A stretch of 64,000 bases of DNA from Kineobactrum salinum (lineage in GTDB: Bacteria > Pseudomonadota > Gammaproteobacteria > Pseudomonadales > Halieaceae): contig NZ_CP048711.1 in NCBI RefSeq assembly GCF_010669285.1, positions 1,798,001 to 1,862,000 on the forward strand. Reading direction: 5' to 3'. Position numbers and translations under genes: made by a program. A model generated the notes under the pieces. That model saw nothing but the letters and a program-made list of their open reading frames with translations. It ran no database searches and had not been told where the DNA came from. Positions 18,470 to 26,250 of the stretch are shown here, piece after piece. Positions within the stretch are counted from its first letter, which is position 1, and the number at the start of each line of letters is the position of its first letter.

Positions 18470-19432
18470 CTATTGCGCCGCAGCACCGCCAGCCGGGTTC
18501 AGCGTCACGTTGCCCTGGAACGAAATCTGCTGCTGACTCAGCACATTGCTGCCAAGGTTCTGGGCATTCTGGTTGATGCCCGCCGTGCCATCGAAGGAGT
18601 CACTGATATTGGCGCTTGGAGTGTAGGTTGTGCCCTCCGCCAGCGACACCATGACGGAATTGCCGGTCACCGTCCCGCTCAGCATGGAATCGTTCACGCT
18701 GTAGGTGTAGTTCGCGGTGGCCGTGCCGCCGTTGTTGGCAGCAGCGGCACCGGCGCCGGACGCATCGGCTGTGCTGTTGTCGGAGTTGTCACTGTTGTCC
18801 GAATTGTCGCTGTTGTCGATCGCCACATCAATCGTGGCACCAGCGAGGATGCTGTTATCGGAATTATCGGAATTGTCGGAATTATCTGAGTTGTCGGACT
18901 CATCGTTGTTGGCGGTGCTGCCATTGTTCGCCGCGGCGCCAGTGGCTGATGCCATGCTGTTGTCAGAGGCATCCGAATTGTCCGAATTGTCCGAATTATC
19001 GCTGTTGTCCGAGTTGTCGCTACTGTCCAGCGCAACATCTATCGTCGCATTGGAAAGCAGGCTGCTGTCGGAGTTGTCCGAGTTGTCCGAGTTGTTGGAG
19101 TTATCCGAATTATTGGAATTGTCTGAATTGTTGGAGTTATCGGAATTGTCAGAGTTGTCCGAGTTGTCACTGCTGTCCAGAGCGACATCCAAGGTCGCGT
19201 CATCGAGAATGCTATTGTCGGAATTATCCGAGTAGTCGGAATTGTCCGTCCCTACAGCACTGGAATTCTCGTTTGCCGAGGATGAACCATCGCCGGAGTT
19301 ATCGGACGAGGCTGTCGCCGTCTGAGTCTGAGCTGACTCAGTCGCAGTGTTGGTGGGGTTGGCCCAGACACCAGAGGCCGCCGTACCCAGGGCCAGCGCA
19401 ATACTGAACGCCAATATATTACGATTTTTCAT
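18470..19432 (-). CDS. DNS-repeat secreted protein, probable amyloid subunit
   Basis: A 320-residue exported protein (signal peptide about 1-24, ending GVWANP). The central 170 or so residues are Ser-Asp-Asn tandem repeats. Embedded in them are three copies of an ordered motif: ILDDATLDVALDSS, LLSNATIDVALDSS and ILAGATIDVAIDNS. After each come SDN linkers and, after two of them, Ala/Gly/Asn-rich spacers. The C-terminus (SDSFDGTAGINQNAQNLGSN onward) is non-repetitive. Three core repeats separated by low-complexity linkers is also the plan of FapB/FapC amyloid subunits. No Cys is seen. It is the first gene of the minus-strand cluster, 165 bases before the small amyloid-type gene. Confidence 0.75.
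   Translation of the reverse strand: MKNRNILAFSIALALGTAASGVWANPTNTATESAQTQTATASSDNSGDGSSSANENSSAVGTDNSDYSDNSDNSILDDATLDVALDSSDNSDNSDNSDNSNNSDNSNNSDNSNNSDNSDNSDSSLLSNATIDVALDSSDNSDNSDNSDNSDNSDASDNSMASATGAAANNGSTANNDESDNSDNSDNSDNSDNSILAGATIDVAIDNSDNSDNSDNSDNSTADASGAGAAAANNGGTATANYTYSVNDSMLSGTVTGNSVMVSLAEGTTYTPSANISDSFDGTAGINQNAQNLGSNVLSQQQISFQGNVTLNPAGGAAAQ
18773..19245 (-). repeat. coding tandem repeat (9-bp Ser-Asp-Asn units) with three cores
   Basis: Imperfect 9-bp repeats encoding Ser-Asp-Asn, interrupted by three conserved cores at about 18815-18858, 19024-19066 and 19171-19217. The units are in frame, so gain or loss of repeats changes length without breaking the gene. Confidence 0.85.
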
Positions 19433-19665
19433 GTCAGTTCTCCGTTTTAATCATGTATTGCCATAACGATCCCATGTCGCCGAGGCTCGGCGCGCCGCCT
19501 TGCACGGTTCCGGGCAAGCATCTCGACGGTGTTGGCCAATGTGTCCTTATCGCCCCTTAAAAACCATAAAAAACAATCTCAAAAATACCTGAAAAATTCA
19601 GATTCCGAACTATAGTGTTAGTAGCCAATCGTAGCTGGAACACAAGAAAGGGGGGCACGGTTCCA

Positions 19666-20463
19666 ATGGAGGAATCTCCACCTGATAACCGACCAATATT
19701 GCTCGTCTCGGGCGATAGCTTCATTGAGGGCCTGGTACGGGGCTACTGTCTTGCGCATAGCCTGGAACTCGAGGTGAGGCGCCCCGCTACCGGGGTGATC
19801 AGCGGGGACATCGGGACGCCGTCCCGGTTACTCATCGTCGACAGTCGCAGCGCTGGCCAGGCAACTGACGAACAACCAGCTGCTTGCCCGGAAACGATGT
19901 ATGCATTGAGCAAACAGACACGTACCCCTCTGTGCATCATCAGTGATTCGGCGGATACGCTGACCGGGCCGTATTCGCGCGAGCATGACCATGTGGTCGG
20001 CGAACCGCTGGCAGAGCAGCTCGATCAGTGCCTGCGCAAATACACTGACCGGAACCGGCACGCCCTGTCCGAGCGCCGCCGGCAGGAGCGCAGGGAATGG
20101 CAGGACCGACGCCGGGCCGCGCGGGCACTATCACGGGCAGTGATTCCACCCCGTAGCTATTCAGTGGGGCCATTCGTCATCGACCCGGACAGCAGGGAAG
20201 TCTCCATGAACAATCGGAGCTTGTTCCTGTCCACCAAGGAATTCCAGTTATTCCACCTGCTGGCCTCGAATGTCGGCAAGGTGCTTGCGGCCGATGTGAT
20301 CATTCTTGAGCTCTGGCCGGAAAGCAGCCGCGCCAACAAATCGGACCTGTACCAGTACATCCACCTGTTGCGGCGCAAAATCGAGGAAGATCCCCAGCGC
20401 CCGCGCTGGCTCGTTACCGTGAAAGGCGTCGGCTACCAGCTGCGTGCCAGCGCCACGTTGTAA
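19666..20463 (+). CDS. OmpR-type winged-helix regulator with degenerate receiver
   Basis: A 265-residue regulator. The C-terminal domain (about 165-262) is a clear OmpR/PhoB winged helix: LSTKEFQLFHLLASNVGKVL, then YQYIHLLRRKIEEDP and LVTVKGVGYQL. The N-terminal part has the outline of a receiver (ILLVSGDSFIEGLV, then LLIVDSRSA) but lacks the usual acidic pair, so phosphorylation is doubtful. An Arg-rich linker (SERRRQERREWQDRRRAAR) joins them. I start at ATG 19666 with AAGGGGGG upstream. It is divergent from the DNS-repeat gene (233-base gap) and is the obvious candidate regulator of the amyloid cluster (inference). Confidence 0.85.
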   Translation: MEESPPDNRPILLVSGDSFIEGLVRGYCLAHSLELEVRRPATGVISGDIGTPSRLLIVDSRSAGQATDEQPAACPETMYALSKQTRTPLCIISDSADTLTGPYSREHDHVVGEPLAEQLDQCLRKYTDRNRHALSERRRQERREWQDRRRAARALSRAVIPPRSYSVGPFVIDPDSREVSMNNRSLFLSTKEFQLFHLLASNVGKVLAADVIILELWPESSRANKSDLYQYIHLLRRKIEEDPQRPRWLVTVKGVGYQLRASATL

Positions 20464-20539
20464 GATTTACCGCTTTAACCTGCCTGTCACAAAGCCTGAC
20501 TAGACTCCGCACCTCGTATTCAGTTATCGGAGTATCGTC

Positions 20540-22322
20540 ATGCCACGGCAGTTCCCCCTGCTTGCCCTCACCGTTACCACCGCCAGCGCTATCGTCCAAA
20601 TCAGCTATGCACAAGACAGCGGTACTCCGCCTCCACGGCAAGACCGCTTCATGGAAGAAATTATCGTGTACGGCTCGGACAAAACCGGCCTGCGGGAAGC
20701 CACTCCCACGAAAAATCTGTTCGGCCTCGCCAAGCCGCTCACCGAGACACCTCGCTCTACTGATCGATTCCGGACGCTACAGCACCGGGGTGGATACCTC
20801 GGTCATCGACAGCAATGGTGACGGCCGTATTGATCCCGAGGAGAGCAACGGCTCCTTCATCACCGGCTACTTCGGCTTTCCACCCAACCTCGATGAGCGC
20901 TTCAGCCTGGATACCGACCTGGGTACCACCGTGCTGAACCCGAGAGATGTCTTCGTCAGTGAAGCGGACTTCTCGGACAGCCGCACGGACACGTTCTTTG
21001 TGGAATTGGCGCATCAGCTGAACGACGAGGTGCGCCTGCGGCTGCAAGGTTTCTATGATGCGCTGGAGAATGAGCGCTTCGTCAGCTACGGCTTTCCTGC
21101 CTCCTATGGCTCGGAAGTATGGGAATTGCGGGGCAGCGTGGACTTCATTCTGGACAAGGAGGCACTGGGCCTGACATCGCACCATGTGGCCGGCCTGTCC
21201 TGGCGGGAACTGGACGGTGTGCGTCGCGAGAACTACAACCTCGGTTTTACCGCCCTTGATCGCCGCGACATCTCCCTGGGGGCCACCCCCGGTGACACCC
21301 TGGACGACCCATTCCGCAACCCCTCCATTGGCTAGGAACTGGAAAACAACAGCAAATGGCGCGATGCCGGCCTGTTCTATCAGGGTGACCTGACCTTCGG
21401 GGAGCTGGTCAACCTGATGGTGGGTGCCCGCCTCGACGACTACGACCTCAGCTCCAATGACACCGGCCACCTGTCCATCGATGACCCGGCGCAGTCCGCC
21501 TCGGATGACGATTTCACCTGGAACGCCAGCCTCAGCCTGTTGCTGGACAACGGCCTGGTGCCTTACATCACCTATGCGGAAAGCTCTGCCATCGAAAACA
21601 GCCAGGCGGGCGATGTGTCACCCTCCCTGGTCAGCAATGGCCAGTGGCTGTCGGAGTCGGACCTCAAGGAAGTGGGACTCAAGTTCGATCTCTTCGACCA
21701 GACCCTCGTCGGGGGTGTCAGTTACTACGACCAGAACCGCACGCGACTCAGTACCCGCGACCGGGTAGTGGCCACCACCAGCAAAGGCACGGAACTGGAA
21801 TTGCGCTGGCTGGTCGATGACAACGTCAGCGCCACATTGACCGCCACCGACCAGGAAACCACTATCGAAGGGCCGGAAACCGGCTTCATCTATGTGCCCG
21901 CCTACGCAGTGGGCCTGACCCCCGCACAGGCCTCTGGAGGTTCGCTGGCGGTCTTCAGTTTTGCCAGCTCCCCAATTGGCTTTCCCGGCGACTATACCGC
22001 CACCAATATTCCGGAAAACACCGTCAGCCTGTACGGCACCTACGTGTCCGATCCTCTGAGCTGGGGCCAGGCTGGCGCGTCCCTGGGTATCACGCATGTA
22101 TCCGAGACCGCCACCTTGCTCAGCGGCCCGGTGATCTATCCCTCTTATGAGGTGGTCAACCTGTCGCTCTTTGCCACTCTGGACAAGACACAGCTGAGCC
22201 TGAATATCAATAACCTGCTGGACGAGGAGTACTTCCAGCCGGCAGCCGGCAGCTACGTCAACACCTCCGCGCTGCCGGGCCGTGCCCGCGAGTGGCGCAT
22301 CACCTTGAAGCAAACCTTCTGA
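20540..22322 (+). pseudogene. TonB-dependent receptor, plug deleted, in-frame stop
   Basis: Begins with a signal peptide (MPRQFPLLALTVTTASAIVQ) and a TonB-box-like EEIIVYGSDKTG up to KPLTETPRS, where a receptor plug should start. The frame then breaks near 20755 and resumes directly in barrel sequence (LLIDSGRYSTGVDTSVIDSN). Roughly 200 residues, essentially the whole plug, are absent. A TAG at 21333-21335 further interrupts the barrel, which continues in the same frame to a typical end (LSLNINNLLDEEYFQPA, then WRITLKQTF). Unlike the single-base shifts elsewhere, this is real decay. It lies 12 bases before the phosphatase gene and once probably formed a transcription unit with it. Confidence 0.85.
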
Positions 22323-22333
22323 GGAGAGCGCTC

Positions 22334-24091
22334 ATGAGCATGATGAATCGCCGGGACCTGCTGCGCGCCTTGGCGGTGGCAACCGCAGCCGGACCCGCAG
22401 CCTATGCGACCCCCCTCACGCTGTACCGCGGGCCGGTGCAGTTCAAGCACGGCGTCGCCAGTGGCGACCCGGGCCCCCATGATGTCGTCCTGTGGACGCG
22501 GGTAACCCCGCAGGGCGATGCCAAACACGGCGATGTCGCCGTGGATCTGGAAATTGCCCTCGACCCCGCGTTTCGCGAAGGCAACCGGCTGCTGCCGGGT
22601 TTACGGGCGGTCGCCTCGCGCGACTATACGCTCAAGCACGTGCTGCGCAATCTGCAACAGGGGACAGACTATTACTACCGCTTCCACAGCCAGGGCTCTA
22701 CCTCCCCCACCGGCCGTATCCGCACTCTGCCACAGGGAGAGGTCGACAGTTTGCGCTTCGCCGTGGCCTCCTGTGCGCTGTGGTCCTCCGGGTACTTCCA
22801 CGCCTATGACGCCATTGCCAACATGGAGGGCCTGGATGCGGTATTCCACCTCGGTGACTATATCTACGAATACGGCTCAGCGGCCGGCGACTACGGCATG
22901 CGCATTGGCAACAGGATCGGTCGCATGCCCGAGCCGGCGCATCGTCTGCAGTCGCTGGCAGACTATCGCCAGCGTCACGCGCAGTACAAGAGTGACCAGC
23001 AGCTGCAGCGTGCCCACGCCTGTGCACCATGGATTACCGTGTGGGACGATCACGAACTGGCCAACAACAGCTGGCACAGCGGCGATGAAGCCACCGAAGA
23101 GGAAGACAGCGCCCCGTGGAATGCCAAGAAAATAGCCGCCCTGCGCGCCTACTACGAATGGATGCCGATACGCGAACCGCTGGCCAATGACCGGCAAAGT
23201 GCCGCCTGCCGAAGCTTCCGCTTCGGCGACCTGCTCGAGCTGTTCATGGTGGAGAGCCGCCTCACCGGGCGCGATCGCGCACTGGACTACAAGCAGGACC
23301 TGCAGTGGGACGGCGATCAGCCTGATACGGCCAGCTTCCAGGCACTCCTGGAGAATCCCGCTCGTGAAATGCTGGGAGCGTGGCAGACCGACTGGCTGCG
23401 GCAGTCGCTGTCGCAATCGGTGGCCGCCGGGGTGAACTGGCAGGTCCTGGGAAACCAGGTACTGATGGCGAGAGTCGCCGCTCCTTCAGTGCGCTCGGCA
23501 ATGCCTGCGCGGCTATGGGAGGAGCTTCTGGGCAGACTTTCCGGGCCGCAGCGCGAGCGGGTTCTGCGCAACGAACTTCTCTCGGCTCATGACATTCCTT
23601 CCAACCTGGACTCGTGGGACGGTTATCCGGCAGCCCGCAGCCGTGTCTATGATGCAATACGCGAAGCCAATGCCCGGGTGGTGGCCCTGGCCGGTGACAC
23701 GCACATGTTCTGGGCCAACGAACTGTGGGACGACCAGGGCCGTCAGCGAGTGGCAGTGGAACTTGCCACCACCTCCCTCACCAGCCCCAGCTACGGTGAC
23801 TACCTGCCCGAAGCGCCTATCGGCACCGCCATGGCGGCGCGCAGTCGCGAGGTGATCTACAACGACCCCAAGAGCAAGGGTTACCTGGATATCACCTTCG
23901 ACCGGAACCATGTCACTGCCTCGTTTATCTCGATGTCGAGCGTGACGGAGAAGGACTACACGGCCTCAACTACAGCTCAATTCACCGCGCGCCGGGACGA
24001 TGGCAAAGGGCAGGTCGGGGGGGTTGTGGCTACCGCCGCGACGGGGCCAGACCGGGGCGCGGTAGCGAGGGGACCTGCGTCTATGACTTGA
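22334..24091 (+). CDS. PhoD-like alkaline phosphatase/phosphodiesterase, Tat-exported
   Basis: A 585-residue PhoD-family metallophosphoesterase. It has a twin-arginine signal (MNRRDLLRALAVATAAG) and the N-terminal PhoD domain (GVASGDPGPHDVVLWTRVTP). The metal-binding motifs are all present: AVASCALWSSGYFHAYDAI, FHLGDYIYEYG, VWDDHELANNSW and LAGDTHMFWANEL. The acting site is the periplasm or beyond. A GAGGAGAG ribosome site precedes ATG 22334. It probably releases phosphate from organic phosphodiesters. Adjacency to a (now broken) TonB receptor fits a uptake-and-hydrolysis unit. Confidence 0.92.
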   Translation: MSMMNRRDLLRALAVATAAGPAAYATPLTLYRGPVQFKHGVASGDPGPHDVVLWTRVTPQGDAKHGDVAVDLEIALDPAFREGNRLLPGLRAVASRDYTLKHVLRNLQQGTDYYYRFHSQGSTSPTGRIRTLPQGEVDSLRFAVASCALWSSGYFHAYDAIANMEGLDAVFHLGDYIYEYGSAAGDYGMRIGNRIGRMPEPAHRLQSLADYRQRHAQYKSDQQLQRAHACAPWITVWDDHELANNSWHSGDEATEEEDSAPWNAKKIAALRAYYEWMPIREPLANDRQSAACRSFRFGDLLELFMVESRLTGRDRALDYKQDLQWDGDQPDTASFQALLENPAREMLGAWQTDWLRQSLSQSVAAGVNWQVLGNQVLMARVAAPSVRSAMPARLWEELLGRLSGPQRERVLRNELLSAHDIPSNLDSWDGYPAARSRVYDAIREANARVVALAGDTHMFWANELWDDQGRQRVAVELATTSLTSPSYGDYLPEAPIGTAMAARSREVIYNDPKSKGYLDITFDRNHVTASFISMSSVTEKDYTASTTAQFTARRDDGKGQVGGVVATAATGPDRGAVARGPASMT

Positions 24092-24226
24092 ACCTGGACG
24101 GGCGCGCCGATACGCTGGATGAGGTTATAATCCCCGAGAATATGGGCTTGGATTGCAAGCCAAGCGGCACATAGGTGCCAGCTTGCGTTGCCCAGGGCCT
24201 CATCCCGAACCGCCCAACGAGTCAGC

Positions 24227-25131
24227 ATGGACAACTTCTACCTGATACTGGCCTGCCTCGGCATCGGCCTGCTGCTGCGCAGGGCGCCAGGAATGCCTGC
24301 CAACAGCGCGATCGCGCTTAATGGCTATGCGCTCAATGTCGCGCTGCCGGCGGTCATCATCGCCAACCTCCCGCTACTACAGGTTTCCAGCGCCCTGTTG
24401 ATTCCGGCACTGACCCCTGGCTGCTGATGCTGCTGGTCATCGCCCTGCTGCTCACGCTCGCCCGGCTGCTGCGCTGGTCCCGCGAAATCACCGGAGCGCT
24501 GCTGATCGTGGTGCCGCTGGGCAATACCTCGTATCTCGGCTTTCCGCTGGTGCAATCGTTCTTCGGCCAGGAGGCCATGCCCTACGCCGTGGTCTACGAC
24601 CAGCTGGGCTCCTTTCTCGCACTCGCCGCCTACGCGCCGGTCATTGCCGCACTGTATAGTCCCGCCAGGGAAACACCATCCGCAGCAGCCATTCTGGTGC
24701 GGATCCTCACCTTTCCTCCCTTCATCGCCCTGGTCGTGGGACTGCTTTTGCGTGGCGTACAGCTGCCACCACTGGCAGACCAGCTGGTGAACATGCTGGC
24801 CGCCACCCTGATACCGGTGGTGATGATCGCGGTGGGACTACAGGTGACCGTGCGCTTCCAGCGTCGCGAACGGCTGCCACTGACACTGGCCCTGGGCATC
24901 AAGCTGCTGCTCATGCCCGCCTGTGCCTGGCTGCTCTGGCTGGCAGCAGGACAGGACGGGCTGGCGACGCGCGTGGCAGTCTTCCAGGCCGGCATGCCAT
25001 CGATGATTTCCGCCGGCGCCATCGCCATTGGCGCCGGACTGGCACCGCGACTGGTGGCCGGCACGGTCGGGCTCGGGCTGATGCTGTCGTTTGCAAGCCT
25101 GCCGTTGTTGTATTGGCTGTTGGTGGGATAA
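24227..25131 (+). CDS. AEC-family (auxin efflux carrier type) transporter, one frameshift
   Basis: An inner-membrane permease of about 301 residues with roughly ten hydrophobic segments. The N-terminal part (MDNFYLILACLGIGLLLRRA, then NGYALNVALPAVI) is typical of AEC/malate-permease-like carriers. The frame breaks at the CCCC near 24415-24418; one added C gives LIPALTPWLLMLLVIALLL, and the rest follows to 25131 (VPLGNTSYLGFPLVQSFFG; GMPSMISAGAIA). Substrate unknown; relatives move organic acids. It follows the phosphatase by 135 bases. Confidence 0.82.
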
Positions 25132-25168
25132 TCAGCGCGCCGGGCACGCTTCGAACGCGAGTGTGGCT

Positions 25169-25582
25169 TTAACGGTGATACTCACCAGCGCGTTCAGGCT
25201 GGTAGATCACCTCTTCAACACGAACCCGGAGCACCCCGCCGCCCGGCTTTGGCCACTCCATGGAGTCACCTACCGAAAGTCCGATCAGGGCGCTACCCAC
25301 CGGGGCCAGAATCGAGATCTTGTCGCTGGTGGCGTCCATGTCCTTGGGGTATACCAGGGTCAACGTGAAATCTTCGGACGAAGACTCCACCCGGAATCTT
25401 ACCGTCGAGTTCATTGTTATAACTGTGGCTGGTATGTCCTTGGGGTCAACAATATCTGCCCGGGCCAGCTCTGTCTCCAGCTCCTCGCTGCCCGGAAAGG
25501 AACCATGGGGTAGAGAGTCCAGCAGGGCTTCCAGTCTTTCGGCGTCCAGGGATGACATGATGATCTTTGGTCTGGTAGTCAT
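25169..25582 (-). CDS. rnk: Rnk, regulator of nucleoside diphosphate kinase
   Basis: A 137-residue Rnk-type protein. It has the N-terminal short helical part (PKIIMSSLDAERLEALLDSL) and the GreA/GreB C-terminal domain (TMNSTVRFRV, LTLVYPKDMD, SILAPVGSALIGLSVGDSME) ending in the typical VIYQPERAGEYHR. Rnk binds RNA polymerase near the secondary channel. The ATG at 25582 matches the family start; the open frame extends upstream only as an overlap with the next gene. It is 25 bases downstream of the monooxygenase-like gene on the same strand. Confidence 0.9.
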   Translation of the reverse strand: MTTRPKIIMSSLDAERLEALLDSLPHGSFPGSEELETELARADIVDPKDIPATVITMNSTVRFRVESSSEDFTLTLVYPKDMDATSDKISILAPVGSALIGLSVGDSMEWPKPGGGVLRVRVEEVIYQPERAGEYHR

Positions 25583-25607
25583 TTTGAATTCACTCAATGG
25601 TTTCAGG

Positions 25608-25934
25608 CTAGATGCCATAATCCCGTTCAATCCTGGCGATCCGGACCTTGAACTCAGTATACCAGACCTCGTGGCCAAGTTTCTGCGCCTCTTGATGCTC
25701 GCTGTGCTGCTTCCAGCTTCTGATGGCTTCAAGACTCTCCCAGTAGGAAACCGTAATGCCCAGTTCCTCCCGGGCCGACTCCACCCCCAGAAAGCCCTGC
25801 TGCCGGGAAGCCAACTCAAGCATTCGCTGCGCCATGGCGTCATAGCCGTTATCGCCTTCTGTGCGAAGCGACGTGAAGATGACTGCGTAATAGGGTGGCG
25901 GCGGTGTCTGGGCGATGTTTGGGATGGTTTCCAT
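25608..25934 (-). CDS. antibiotic biosynthesis monooxygenase (ABM) domain protein
   Basis: A 108-residue single ABM-fold (ferredoxin-like, dimeric alpha+beta barrel) protein. It has YYAVIFTSLRT, then MAQRMLELASRQQGFLGVES and ITVSYWESLEAIRSWKQHSE, all characteristic of the family. Members range from quinol monooxygenases to haem-degrading enzymes; the substrate is not predictable here. I prefer METIPNIAQ at 25934 as the start since relatives begin there; an ATG at 25964 would add ten residues. Confidence 0.82.
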   Translation of the reverse strand: METIPNIAQTPPPPYYAVIFTSLRTEGDNGYDAMAQRMLELASRQQGFLGVESAREELGITVSYWESLEAIRSWKQHSEHQEAQKLGHEVWYTEFKVRIARIERDYGI

Positions 25935-26250
25935 GGTTTCCCTGGGCCAGTGACCAAGCGTCATTATGCCGCAGATGAAAGGTCTTCCGCCACTGGCGCC
26001 GCGCAGGATTCGTGCGAATCACGGCGAGCAGCTAGACTACTGAAAACCCTGTCGCCCGAGGTCCCGGTGGCCGCGGACTGCTGAATCTCATCGACGTCCG
26101 GCGCGCTGCCACGGCGACTGGCGATGGCGGGGAAAAGACGGTAATGTGTTGTCCAGCACATACCACAACCAGGAGGATATCGGCGCGACAGTCGCCGCAG
26201 TGTCAAGCTGTGTTCCCCGCGTTTTCCCCGCCACTGTCGTGTCACATGCC

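Noticed and set aside
18773-19245. CRISPR-like array
   Set aside because: The repeats are 9 bp, contiguous, in frame and code Ser-Asp-Asn; there are no unique spacers.
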